Shown here piece by piece: positions 58,901-64,000 of a stretch of DNA of 64,000 nt (the stretch's first letter is position 1; each line of letters begins with the position of its first letter). Source of the DNA: Ixodes scapularis (Eukaryota; Arthropoda; Arachnida; Ixodida; Ixodidae); contig NW_024609846.1 in assembly GCF_016920785.2 (NCBI RefSeq), forward strand, positions 118,633,473 to 118,697,472, read 5' to 3'. The notes beneath the pieces are model-generated. The model worked only from the letters and a program-made list of their open reading frames with translations. It was not told where the DNA came from and did not search any database. A program made the translations under genes and the position numbers.

Positions 58901-61900
58901 ACATGTTCGAATTGCGTTCGAAAGCACAACAAACAGATATGGCATCCTGCAGAGAGGTCTTATTAGAATGGTCTATTGGAAAGGGGATCGAACTGTCGCG
59001 CCTTTAGTGGCTAAATTGAGAACTACACCAATGGGGACAACAACAACAAATATTATTTGTCTGTATTTTGACGCACGCTCGGCCCATGTAGCCGAACGTT
59101 ACGTCAACGTCTTGCTGGGGCTCGTATTCAATCAATGATGCCGAACGTGGACACAGCAAAATATTTGGCACTACTCGTGTCCAAGCCTAGTCCCGCGAAC
59201 AATCGAGAAAGATCGAGTAAATACTTCACTGCACGTGCCTTGTGTTGGCAAACACCAACATTACTAGAGGGGGTCAGTTTGGGAGCTCGAGCGGCATTCA
59301 CCGGTGGAGCGGGGGCCGCTGCGGTGGCGGGCGAAACAGTGGTGCTGCCGTCGCCGTGACATTAAGGCCTTACGTGACATCGGTTCTCCCTGCGTCGTCT
59401 GCTGCACTTGCATCACTTGCATGGTATGCTACAGGCTCTACCAGATCCGCTGCGAATCCTCCGCTAGCTTGCATTGGTTTTGGAATTATCAACAGATCCC
59501 GAGCTGTAAATCCACCATTTTTAGAAATCGACGATTCGAGACGGCTGTTGCGGGGTTTTTGTAGTTGGAAACGATTCACAGGGGCATCCGGCATGATCTC
59601 TGCGGGAGTGAACATAGCCCAAGAATACTCTCAATCCCTCGAGTGTTGATAGCCTTGGCTGAGTCGCACTTTGACTCCTACAACTTGCTCTGGCACTTAC
59701 TTTGGTGACAACCAGAGGAAGATCTTTTTTTTAATGGGGCAGCCCTCAGCTCAAAAAGTACGCCTTGCTTCTCCACAAGCTTGAAGAAAATCCTGTGATC
59801 CTCGGACGTCCTTTGACGTTATATTTCTTTCACTGGCGACTGTGTTTCTGGAGTTCCTGAACAGATGTCAAAGATATCTGTGCGCGTGTTTGTTAGGTTG
59901 CTGTCATCGTCGTCTGCTTAGGGATCGTATGTAATTGTCACATCAGGGGCAACAGAACTGCCTGCAGCCTAAACAACGCTTCGATCGGTTGGGGCCTTTC
60001 TTTTCCTGCTTTTCGTGGTTGGTTGTAAAAAATGTGCGGGGACATTCGAAAACAGACTCGGAAGAGCATCTTTGTTTTGCCATTTGACCTTTATCATCAG
60101 AATCGTCTGCCTATCGATGACGTACGTCTATTAGCTATTAATGTCGTCGGGCTGAAAATGCTAACACCACAAAGGGTTTTTTTTTTTTTTTATGTGAGTG
60201 TTAACTTTTTTTGGTGGATCGCGTTTGGCCATAATTTCAGGCGCACAGAATCCTTTGGAGCAGTAAAGTGGCGATTTTCTTCACTTTTCGACTCTAGTCA
60301 GTCGAATACCCGCTGCGACAGCCGGGGGCACCGCAGGTCGGCATGCTTGCTCGTTAATTTGCGAACTACCCAAAGCTCCAGGTGCCAAAAAGAACACTTA
60401 CGAACCTACGACGAGCCCTCATGACACGATCGAAAACACGAGGAACAACGATGAGTACGAGACCCCGCTGAGAATCGATATTAGGGCGACTATAGTGCCA
60501 CCTCTCGCGCACTCTACGAAATGGTGCCACGCCGGGAATCGAGTTTTGAAACCGACCCCCTCTATCGTTGGTAAAAACAGAACTCTGGGGAAAACAAGCT
60601 GGACGCAGCGCCCCCTATAGTTCGATCTCCTCAGTAATAGTAAATCACGTGACTCTGTCATCTGATCATATCGAGTAATTTTACGTCACGGAAAAAATAA
60701 AAGTCACGATATAACCAAAAAAAACACAAAAAAGTAGAGTTAAAAAAAGTCCAAAGTTACTTATAAAAGCCCGCAGAATAGCACAGAAATCCACATTCTG
60801 TCCATACTGACTATCTTGTCGGACCATGGAAAATCGAGGGTAACTGCTGTGTAGCAAAGCAGTAGTCATGCTGACCACCGCTGCAATTCTTTTGAATATG
60901 CCCCTTTTACAACCGGCCAGGGGACGTCAGCACGTACCAGCCGCGCACATTAAGAACGGGCGTTATGGTATAATCTTAAAACTGTAACGTGAGCTCATTA
61001 CAGCTGTTCGTAGGAGCAGCGCGCAGTGAGGTGGTCCAGGTATTCCGTTAGCAACAGGTAAATAATCCCTAATGCTGCCGCATTCCATCTTCCATAGCAG
61101 CAGCGAGAAAAAGGTGTAGTTTTATGTTTTCTCACATTCAACTCCTTCATAAACATCGGCATTGTGGGTTTCACCTTTTGGGGGGCACCGCGTGTAAACA
61201 GAGCAGGTTCCTTGGGTCTGTATAACGGCGTGTTTATCGACTCAAGTGCCACCAGATTTGCCCCAAGGCCAACATCGGCACTCGGAGCCGCGCTGCCTCT
61301 ATTGGCGGGATCACGGAAGGGGGAAGAGAATGACAAGAAAGCAGGGCTCCGTCGAGCAGAGCCTCCCCCATCCCTTGCCTGTTGTTTTGGGCCGCCTATA
61401 TAGCATGCGGGAAATGTATGCATCCGGGGCTGCCGGTTATAGGATTCTCCAGGATATGGGTCGCATCCACGATAATTCTCGAGGGTGTGCCGGCGGCACA
61501 TTCACCCTAAAGGGCCAGAAAGACACCGCCCTCTTTGACGAATGCGGCCTGGCCTCGTATCCGGGAAGCAGCCATCACAAGGCTCCCCACGGCCTGCAAG
61601 TGCTAGGCCTAGATAAGAAGATGGGGAACGCATGATTCCAAAAACATATATGCAGGTAGTATTAGCACCCGGTTGCCGCTCCCATCCGTCGTCGCGAAGT
61701 CGACACTGGCGAGCCATTTTCTCTTTTCATATCAACATTTTTTCTTCTATCAGCTGTTCCCCACGCAACTAATGATGACCGTCTGTGTTTTGGCTATGAC
61801 TCCAAGATTAGTATTTCCTCTTTCACAAGTCTTCTTCCTCTCTTTTTCACCGAAAAAGATCCTACCTCGGACCATCGCGTACAATTGATATAGTGCTGTC

Positions 61901-62255
61901 GCGTAATCTGTGCGTGTGCCTAATTGCGCAATAAAGGAAGAATCCGCACCGCAAGGAGACTCATACACAGCGTTGCTATCCTATGTGTTTGTGCAGTGTG
62001 CCACCTGGTGGGTAACACCGTGGAACTCTTCTTCTCTTCCTCGAGCAACTTGCCAGTCATGATCCACTGGCTGCTGCTGGTGTGCGCGCAGAATCCGGAA
62101 AGGGTGCAAGCCAGAATTCAGAAAGAGGTCGACGACGTTGTCGGCCGTGACAGACAGCCCACATGGGAGGACCGCAAGGTGATGCCGTTTACCATGGCCA
62201 GCGTACTTGAGATAACACGGTGGAAGGTCACGGAGCCCATTGGAATGCCTAGAGG
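30235..62255 (+). CDS. Cytochrome P450 gene, CYP2 clan (partial; 6 exons visible)
   Basis: A spliced gene on the + strand. Exons are 30235-30443, 36191-36321, 39946-40052, 49988-50292, 54227-54342 and 61997-62255; introns are about 5.7, 3.6, 9.9, 3.9 and 7.7 kb. Every junction has AG|exon|GT and the phases agree (2, 1, 0, 2, 1, 2), giving about 375 uninterrupted residues. Order of motifs: membrane anchor, PPGP hinge, helix C region, CYP2-like middle, helix I region, ExxR. The haem Cys exon (FxxGxRxCxG) is not seen before 64000, so about 120 residues are missing. P450s of this clan sit on the ER face and oxidise lipophilic substrates or hormones. No substrate can be named. All intron space is filled with transposons. 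Helix C Trp and the helix I motif are not conserved. Confidence 0.9.
30555..30640. repeat. C-rich minisatellite with four GTCACGTG units
   Basis: Tandem units of about 18-22 bp, each a C-run followed by GA(A/G)GTCACGTG(A/G). Each unit holds a CACGTG E-box. It lies in the P450's first visible intron, about 110 bp after the exon. Confidence 0.8.
30641..31914. other. P450 intron; no feature recognised
   Basis: AG/GGA-rich start (30645-30700) continuing the minisatellite, then AT-rich sequence without coding signal. Confidence 0.5.
31915..32947. mobile_element. Long-inverted-repeat MITE of about 1.03 kb
   Basis: The outer ends GGAAAAATTAAATGCGAACA and the complement of TGTTCGCATTTCATTTTTCC match. 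The arms continue for more than 230 bp (CGCGTGGCTCGCGGTAC...GCGCCGCCTGGAAGTGAGCCT, then TCAGCGCACTAAGAGGCGCA-type sequence), and further inner complements reach about 32400 and 32640. An open frame of 153 residues at 32397-32858 is a by-product of the palindrome. Confidence 0.82.
33079..33390. mobile_element. Palindromic MITE of about 312 bp (CACTCTAAAA ends)
   Basis: Arms of about 150 bp each: CACTCTAAAAAATGTCTGTG at the left and the complement of CAGACTTGTTTTAGAGTG at the right. Inner complements are CCAATCAGCGCAACTTACGG/CCGTAAGTTGCGCTGATTGG and GTCACAACTCAGACT. A short spacer GCGTGACG lies at the centre. Confidence 0.88.
33391..36190. other. P450 intron; AT-rich, low complexity, no gene
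   Basis: From about 33580 the sequence is strongly AT-rich with A/T homopolymers. Between about 35160 and 35350 a loosely repeated unit (CATTACAACTTCTTTTTA) occurs twice. A minus-strand open frame at 33990-34211 has a protein-like composition but no recognisable domain. Confidence 0.55.
36191..36321 (+). CDS. P450 exon: beta-1 sheet region
   Basis: Reads IKLGSTDAVILNDMASIKQF then FYEVSRGTF, the usual 'LGSxxxVVLND...IKE' region of CYP2 proteins. Acceptor TTTTACAG and donor GGTACGTTC. The phases join exon 30235-30443 and exon 39946-40052 without a stop. Confidence 0.88.
36396..36731. mobile_element. Palindromic MITE of about 336 bp (CACTCC ends)
   Basis: The left arm CACTCCAGTTGTGTGCGC...TCTGATGGAGCCAATCGAG pairs with the right arm ending GTTAGGAGTG. 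The strongest inner complement is ATGGAGCCAATC/GATTGGCTCCGT. It begins only 75 bp after exon 36191-36321. Confidence 0.75.
36755..37080 (+). repeat. Imperfect direct repeat (CACTCAGTTGGGAAACTC)
   Basis: Two diverged copies, at about 36770-36880 and 36985-37080. They share CTCAGTTGG(A/G)AA(A/G)CTC, GAAACC, GCGTCCAC and CACTCTTTATC-like strings. Unassigned. Confidence 0.55.
37110..38149. other. P450 intron; no feature recognised
   Basis: A 121-residue open frame at 37425-37790 has no domain. Nothing supported. Confidence 0.5.
38150..38221. repeat. Inverted repeat CCGCCATCTATAAGCGACGGCGG
   Basis: Arms of about 28 bp (TACCGCCATCTATAAGCGAC and GTCGCTCGTAGATGGCGGCA) around a 15-base loop, with two or three mismatches. 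Confidence 0.75.
38222..38926. other. P450 intron; no feature recognised
   Basis: AT-rich with a short ATA repeat near 38782. No coding signal. Confidence 0.5.
38931..39789. mobile_element. TTAA-flanked MITE of about 859 bp
   Basis: The ends AGGGGTAGGG (38931) and the complement of AGGGGTACGG (ending 39789) lie directly inside TTAA (38927-38930 and 39790-39793). TIR similarity continues imperfectly (AAATTTCAG / CTGAATATTTC). Same terminal logic as 7172-7674 but a different family. A 94-residue open frame at 39523 lies within it and has no transposase motif. Confidence 0.78.
39946..40052 (+). CDS. P450 exon: helix C region with missing Trp
   Basis: Reads MFNLDGEAGTEHRSFSLRVL then RDLGFGKTSMEEHIK. 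The FSLRxLRxxGxGKxSxEExI string is a strong CYP2-clan signature. The expected helix-C WxxxR (here G-T-E-H-R, codon 39972-39974 in place of Trp) keeps the Arg but not the Trp that contacts a haem propionate. Acceptor CTTCTAG, donor AAGGTAAGT. Confidence 0.9.
40053..40700. other. P450 intron 5' part; no clear feature
   Basis: A 213-residue open frame begins at 40210 and runs into the LINE. Only its last third (from about 40740) has recognisable RT sequence; the first part may be degraded LINE or unrelated. Confidence 0.45.
40700..41960 (+). mobile_element. Degenerate LINE (jockey/CR1-like) reverse transcriptase and 3' end
   Basis: RT motifs survive across several frames. First is DTVYFDKSKVFDRVNHKLLP (about 40750), with the motif-A Asp. 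Then SLSGVRQGSNLGP (about 40926). Then a C-terminal piece LEFASVVWNFAP (about 41396), followed by RIEKVHKSFIRIVCNRYF. The 3' region ends in CCCCACAGCAAGACTTCGG-type sequence, its complement, and an AATAAT tail at about 41940, consistent with a LINE terminus. Many stops. It sits in the P450 intron in sense orientation. Confidence 0.85.
41938..42105. repeat. (AAT)n then (ATGT/ATGC)n microsatellite
   Basis: AATAAT units pass into a long ATGT/ATGC array to about 42060 and a TGAA-type tail. Probably grown from the LINE 3' end. Confidence 0.92.
42118..42185 (+). repeat. tRNA-like sequence (SINE head)
   Basis: Box A TGGCCGAGTTGG (42122-42133) and box B GGTTCGAACCC (42167-42177), with 33 bases between. 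It lacks a matching acceptor stem, so it is a tRNA-derived repeat head rather than a tRNA gene. Confidence 0.65.
42190..42345 (-). pseudogene. Gypsy-type RT N-terminal fragment
   Basis: The minus-strand frame gives WVSLKEMAAICEKVRETLND then FIHASNSQWTAPVVLLKKEG, the region just before the RT palm (...I.PSxSPWAxPVVLVKKKDG in intact Gypsy elements). Only about 50 residues are present. It is unrelated in sequence detail to the two other Gypsy elements. Confidence 0.75.
42441..42814. other. P450 intron; no feature recognised
   Basis: Unique-looking sequence without coding or repeat signal. Confidence 0.45.
42815..43400. mobile_element. MITE of about 586 bp (TIR TAGGGCTGGGC)
   Basis: The ends TAGGGCTGGGCAATT and GACGCCCAGCCCTA are complementary, followed inward by GGTTAA/TTAACC-rich sequence on both sides. 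The flanks TAAAGTAG (left, shifted) and TAAAATAC (right) hint at an 8-bp TSD but do not match exactly. Confidence 0.72.
43524..43651 (+). repeat. Tandem duplication, unit about 64 bp
   Basis: The unit CTTACTA...TTATTAGTTAAGAAGCTG, then TATTGCTTTAGTGGCAGGCT, then CTCTGA occurs twice in a row with few differences in the 3' 45 bases. Confidence 0.85.
43652..44510. other. P450 intron; no feature recognised
   Basis: No domain or repeat boundary. Confidence 0.45.
44511..44690 (+). pseudogene. THAP-type zinc-finger fragment
   Basis: Translation from 44511 gives RCNIYHDKQGVFFYYDSDKI, then KLRKEGLVELKIGKRNARTS, then RVCNKHFSESDSVYP. The R-V-C-x-x-H-F-x-E-x-D end is the conserved C-x2-H half of THAP (C2CH) domains, and the first Cys is near the start. 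The N-terminal Met and C-x-x-C are missing and no longer frame follows. THAP domains occur in P-element-type transposases and in host regulators. This is a solitary relic. Confidence 0.65.
44691..45260. other. P450 intron; no feature recognised
   Basis: No supported feature. Confidence 0.45.
45260..46500 (-). mobile_element. Degenerate LINE (jockey/CR1-like), minus strand
   Basis: On the minus strand: GVSQGTNLGPLLFLIFVTDL (about 46350), then in a shifted frame QLLLFADDIKLF with the catalytic A-D-D (about 46236-46272). Then NGLVFNETKTKSMSF, KYASLVWKCIGVTNS, and a C-terminal tail rich in L/R toward 45260. Stops and frameshifts abound. Same broad lineage as the LINE at 40700 but opposite orientation. 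Confidence 0.85.
46536..47030. mobile_element. hAT-type MITE of 495 bp with a poly-T tract
   Basis: The ends CAGGGTTCCGTGTTTTC and the complement of TAGGGTTCTGTGTCTTC match at 14 of 17. The flanks ATTATCAG (46528-46535) and ATTATAAG (47031-47038) are a probable 8-bp TSD with one change. A T-run of about 36 bases (46888-46924) lies inside. Confidence 0.78.
47039..48289. other. P450 intron; no gene recognised
   Basis: A short hAT-like GTAATTAAATTACATTAC stretch occurs near 47540. No other assignable feature. Confidence 0.45.
48290..48794. mobile_element. MITE family R, copy 2
   Basis: Homologous to 27963-28443. It shares TTACAGNTCAAGAANGTAGCGG at the left, TCCAATAGCGTCCCANCGTTTCCGTGACGTCGCG-type sequence, GATGAATACAAAGG units, and CTTGTAACCGACTATAG at the right. 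It lies 20.3 kb away in the same orientation. Confidence 0.82.
48795..49987. other. P450 intron; CRE/E-box-dense stretch, otherwise no gene
   Basis: Between 49106 and 49172 several TGACGTCA, CACGTG and GTGATGTCAC strings occur together. A (TTTTTTT) tract precedes the splice acceptor at 49987. Confidence 0.5.
49988..50292 (+). CDS. P450 exon: helices D to G
   Basis: 101 codons plus 2 bases, reading EELLNLVNEIDGAKERGIPV, then LILQSLLNNISALLLGTRY, then KLAGDFIERIHCAP, and ending in RLAMIDFI. This is the variable substrate-recognition half of CYP2 proteins and fits by pattern and phase. Acceptor TTTTTTTTTTCAG is strong, donor GGTAAGG. Confidence 0.9.
50361..50598. mobile_element. Short hAT-like MITE with G/C tracts
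   Basis: The ends CATGGGCGTACCAAC and GTTGGTACGCCACTG are complementary apart from one or two bases. The flanks CTCACAAA and CTCAAATA match at 6 of 8. G- and C-tracts near both ends echo the element at 23025-25808. It lies 68 bp after the donor of exon 49988-50292. Confidence 0.72.
50965..51142. repeat. (CA/CG)n-type degenerate microsatellite
   Basis: ACAC/ACGC-rich array, purine-pyrimidine alternating over about 180 bp. Confidence 0.85.
51143..52081. other. P450 intron; no feature recognised
   Basis: No domain or repeat boundary seen. Confidence 0.45.
52082..52756. mobile_element. MITE of 675 bp with 41-43-bp TIRs, TSD CTGTCG
   Basis: The TIR CTAGAGCACTATATAGCTCC, continuing TTCGGAGCAGAGTAGCGCAAT, is mirrored at the right (ATTGCGCTACTCTGCTCCGT, then AGGAGCTATATAGTGCTCTAG) with one or two mismatches. 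An exact 6-bp repeat CTGTCG flanks it (52076-52081 and 52757-52762). No coding content. Confidence 0.88.
52919..53024 (+). repeat. Three spaced copies of GCCGACGGTCGCCTGCGGACTA
   Basis: Copies begin at 52919, 52954 (three changes) and 53003. Spacings are 35 and 49 bp, so this is not a simple tandem array. Intervening sequences differ. Confidence 0.88.
53025..54226. other. P450 intron; no feature recognised
   Basis: No supported feature. The exon acceptor follows a T-tract at 54209-54220. Confidence 0.5.
54227..54342 (+). CDS. P450 exon: helix G-H (DFIDAFLKK)
   Basis: Reads DQVKQHEETIQADVTRDFID then AFLKKVEKHRHDPNSAFQ. The RDFIDxFLxKxE string is diagnostic of CYP2-clan P450s. Acceptor TTATTCTTAG, donor AAGGTAGGT. 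Confidence 0.93.
54343..54659. other. P450 intron; no feature recognised
   Basis: No feature seen; TAGTAA/GTTAGTAAG-rich. Confidence 0.45.
54660..55068. mobile_element. MITE of 409 bp with ~85-bp TIRs (CACTCT ends)
   Basis: The left end CACTCTCAGAAAAAAAAGGTG and the right end CTTTTTTTTTTAGAGTG are complementary. The TIR continues through TAATACACCCCAAAACTTCA and TTCGACGTACAG. It shares only the CACTCT tip with 33079-33390. Confidence 0.88.
55247..56130 (+). mobile_element. hAT family copy B, 3'-truncated
   Basis: Begins CAGACTTGGCCGTAGTTCAA and follows copy A through the CAACTACTC region and GACGCCGGCAGATGAAATGG-type interior to the TATACAATTTTTTTTCAGTAGCGTA segment at about 56125, where similarity stops. 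No right terminus or TSD. The transposase fragment is absent. Confidence 0.78.
56131..56811. other. P450 intron; no feature recognised
   Basis: No supported feature. Confidence 0.45.
56820..58405 (-). mobile_element. hAT family copy C, 1586 bp, TSD CTGAACGA
   Basis: Minus-strand counterpart of 12184-13706. The ends CAGACATGTACAAATTAC (56820) and CCAAGTCTG (ending 58405) are flanked by an exact 8-bp duplication CTGAACGA (56812-56819 and 58406-58413). It contains a transposase tail fragment at 57070-57264. Confidence 0.93.
57070..57264 (-). pseudogene. hAT transposase C-terminal dimerisation-domain remnant
   Basis: Reads ATVEPLLSLTEDVIRRKRGK then LSDNYFERQLLRRANKLFW, the same C-terminal region as 13258-13446 with several replacements. 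This copy has A-T-V-E-P where the other has A-S-V-E-R. Only the domain tail is present. Confidence 0.83.
58414..59379. other. P450 intron; no feature recognised
   Basis: No supported feature. Confidence 0.45.
59380..60344 (-). pseudogene. THAP-domain gene remnant (minus strand)
   Basis: From the Met at 60344 on the minus strand it reads MPTCGAPGCRSGYSTD, then a stop. In a shifted frame FTAPKDSVRLKLWPNAIH follows. This is the N-terminal C-x(4)-C and the fPkD...LW pattern of THAP domains. A downstream minus-strand open frame at 59615-59370 ends near GATGTCACGTAAGG, which resembles a splice donor. Its relation to the THAP piece is only positional. THAP domains mark P-element-type transposases and host regulators. 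Confidence 0.6.
60345..61996. other. P450 intron; no feature recognised
   Basis: Short open frames only. The 167-residue minus-strand frame at 60998-61501 and the plus-strand frames at 61164-61635 have no recognisable domain. Confidence 0.45.
61997..62255 (+). CDS. P450 exon: helix I (atypical) to helix K ExxR
   Basis: Reads VCHLVGNTVELFFSSSSNLP, then HWLLLVCAQNPERVQARIQK, then EVDDVVGRDRQPTWEDRKVM and PFTMASVLEITRW. The ExxR of helix K (E-I-T-R) is at 62209-62220. In helix I the oxygen-activating A/G-G-x-D/E-T stretch aligns to S-S-S-S-N (codons 62035-62049), with no acidic residue or Thr. The donor GGGTAAAA at 62256 is plausible but weak. The next exon must carry the haem-binding loop. Confidence 0.9.
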
Positions 62256-64000
62256 GTAAAATATTGCTGTTCTTCTCCTTTTATTGTGTTTTCTAACCTT
62301 GAGCTTGAGAGCTAGCGAGCAGTGCCTGGGGTTGTGCCCTGATTGATCGTTGCTTCGTTTTCTACATGAAACACTTTCCTCTACCTAATTTATAACTAGT
62401 TTCATGTTTTCGGTGTTCATTTTCTCGTTGATTTTTTTTCGGTGTTAATATATTTTTGTGTCAAAGTTTCGGCATCGGACAAAAAATCTGCTTTTATCGG
62501 GGCTCCTGTCAAAGAAATCAGCACACGGGCATGGAATTCCTCTTCCTCCTGGGACCATTCGCGTGACCCGAATAACTGAAAGAAAATCCTGTACCAATTA
62601 TAAAAGTAAACGGGACAAGGTTCCCGACAAAAGAAACGGCCTCACTAACAGCCCCGGGGGGGTTGTGCTCCGATTCAACACAAAATAAATCTGTAGACAA
62701 ACAAATCTTTTTCAGCGAAGCTTGGTATCTTTCGTTTCAAAGACAACTTAATGTGGCGGCTTTTTTTTTTTTTTCGATTTAAATAAACCAGGTTCTGGGC
62801 TTCAAGGTGTTTACCGATCACACGCAACCCTACTAACAACTCGTTGGAGAAGTTTCTTCGGAGGATAGTGCTTTTTGGGGGAAGAGAAATATGATCCTGT
62901 GTCTGCGTGCCGATGTAAAATTGTTTTTCCTCTGCCTTTAACTTTTTTTTTTATAGAAGTTCTAAAGTTGGAAGGGTGTCATAAACGTGCAAATAAATGC
63001 CAGCTCTATGAACTCAATTTATTCAGTTTTGCAAGAACAAGAGGGCATACTTTGTGCGCATATAAAGTATACATTGAAATATTACAGCACAACTGCGATC
63101 ATAGCAATAAAAGCTAACACTCAATATTTTGTTCAGATAAGATGCGTGGCTTGCACATGATATTGTCACACAATCTGTTAAACGCACATTTGTTCATTTG
63201 AGCAACTTTAATTTGTTTTTATTCGCACAGTCTCAAAGCAGAAACTTTTTCCGGTGTCTTCCTTAGGAAAGTTTTAGAGAGTTTATACAAACTAGTGTTT
63301 TAGCCACACTAAGGTGACATTTTTATGTATAAATACGCTTTTCTTATATTTTAAGGATGTCTTACGACTTAATACAAGTGTTGTGTGTATTCCATTAACA
63401 TTAGTTTCGTTTAAAAAGAATCCAGATGTTTGCTTCACTGTGCCACTTAATATTATTTCGAGTTTGTATTTTATGACGCGTGTGTCCATGTATGTATGTT
63501 CCGCCGTTATGTGTTTGACATCTGATCTGCACATTTCTGAAATAAAATAAAATATACGTAAAGATAAGAAGATAAAACTGCCGCAGTTCTACAAGCAGGA
63601 AAAGTAACTTGATTTAGTAGAAAACTGCCCCCTAAAAATGTGCATCTTACATTTTTATGTGAAAACGCTTTATAGGATAAATAACGGAAATGTAATATGG
63701 TGTTATCAAACGAATGAACAAATATCTTTACTTTTTATTTGCGTGACATTATCTACTCACCTCCAGTAACCTGGGCTTACTTTATGGTTTTACTCAGAGG
63801 TCGAATATAATAAAAGCGGCAATACTTTATATTTATTTTTGGAGACGTTTTTACTACAGGAACGTAATAATGATTCAGTCGGGTTACCTGCATTCCTAAT
63901 CTTAGGATTGTACTGTTAGTGGCCTCCTCCCTCTGGCTAGAACGACTTATTATAAAGTGTTTTTTTTTTGTCATATATGAATTTACTTTTGTAATATTAC
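62256..64000. other. Downstream P450 intron; no haem exon seen
   Basis: Searched in three plus frames for F-x-x-G-x-R-x-C-x-G and for the PERF-like motif; neither is present. The sequence is AT-rich with several T-tracts. Confidence 0.65.

Noticed and set aside
60998..61635. Overlapping open frames of 167 and 129 residues
   Set aside because: Opposite-strand overlap and no domain; they look like chance open frames in GC-richer intron sequence.
61997..62255. Assignment of the P450 to the CYP307 (Spook) ecdysteroid family because of the unusual helix I
   Set aside because: The sequence around helix I and after ExxR looks CYP2-like in general. I cannot confirm CYP307 features without alignment.
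62256..64000. Haem-binding exon of the P450
   Set aside because: No F-x-x-G-x-R-x-C-x-G pattern in any plus frame.

Overview
The window looks like nuclear DNA of a chelicerate, most likely a hard tick. Spliced genes are sparse, introns are very long and carry GT-AG borders, and transposon density is extreme. There is a tRNA-headed SINE with the TTAAAGACCCCAGG-type tail seen in tick repeats, plus jockey-like LINEs, Ty3/Gypsy elements, hAT elements and many MITEs. The species is inferred, not proven.

Only one host gene is supported: a CYP2-clan cytochrome P450 on the + strand. Six exons are visible (30235-30443, 36191-36321, 39946-40052, 49988-50292, 54227-54342, 61997-62255). All splice junctions keep the reading frame. 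The visible part runs from the membrane anchor and PPGP hinge to the helix-K ExxR. The haem-binding cysteine exon is not seen and should lie beyond base 64000. The protein departs from the P450 consensus in helix C (Gly where Trp is expected) and helix I (S-S-S-S-N where A/G-G-x-D/E-T is expected).

Layout. 1-2100: a heavily deleted LINE. 2950-6160: a decayed Gypsy element. 7050-9740: two SINE copies in opposite orientation, one split by a TTAA-targeting MITE whose empty site is preserved in the other copy. 11064-11945: a MITE inside a MITE. 12079-21165: a three-level nest, with an outer hAT element (8-bp TSD GTTTGTAT) containing a smaller hAT element (TSD GTTCAGGG) and a nearly complete 5.9-kb Gypsy element with 410-bp LTRs. 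23025-25808: a hAT-like element with poly-C tracts (TSD TCGTGAAG). 25964-27086: a fold-back MITE, a (TA)n tract and a fold-back mariner derivative. 27963-29731: several MITEs.

From 30235 to the end of the window the P450 introns hold palindromic MITEs, two LINE remnants (one in each orientation), two THAP-domain remnants, three further hAT-type insertions, the second and third copies of the hAT family found at 12184, and microsatellites.

No CRISPR array, operon, rRNA gene or intact tRNA gene was seen. The most informative signals are the nested insertions dated by target-site duplications, the tRNA-like segment built into the Gypsy LTR, and the unusual P450 active-site motifs.
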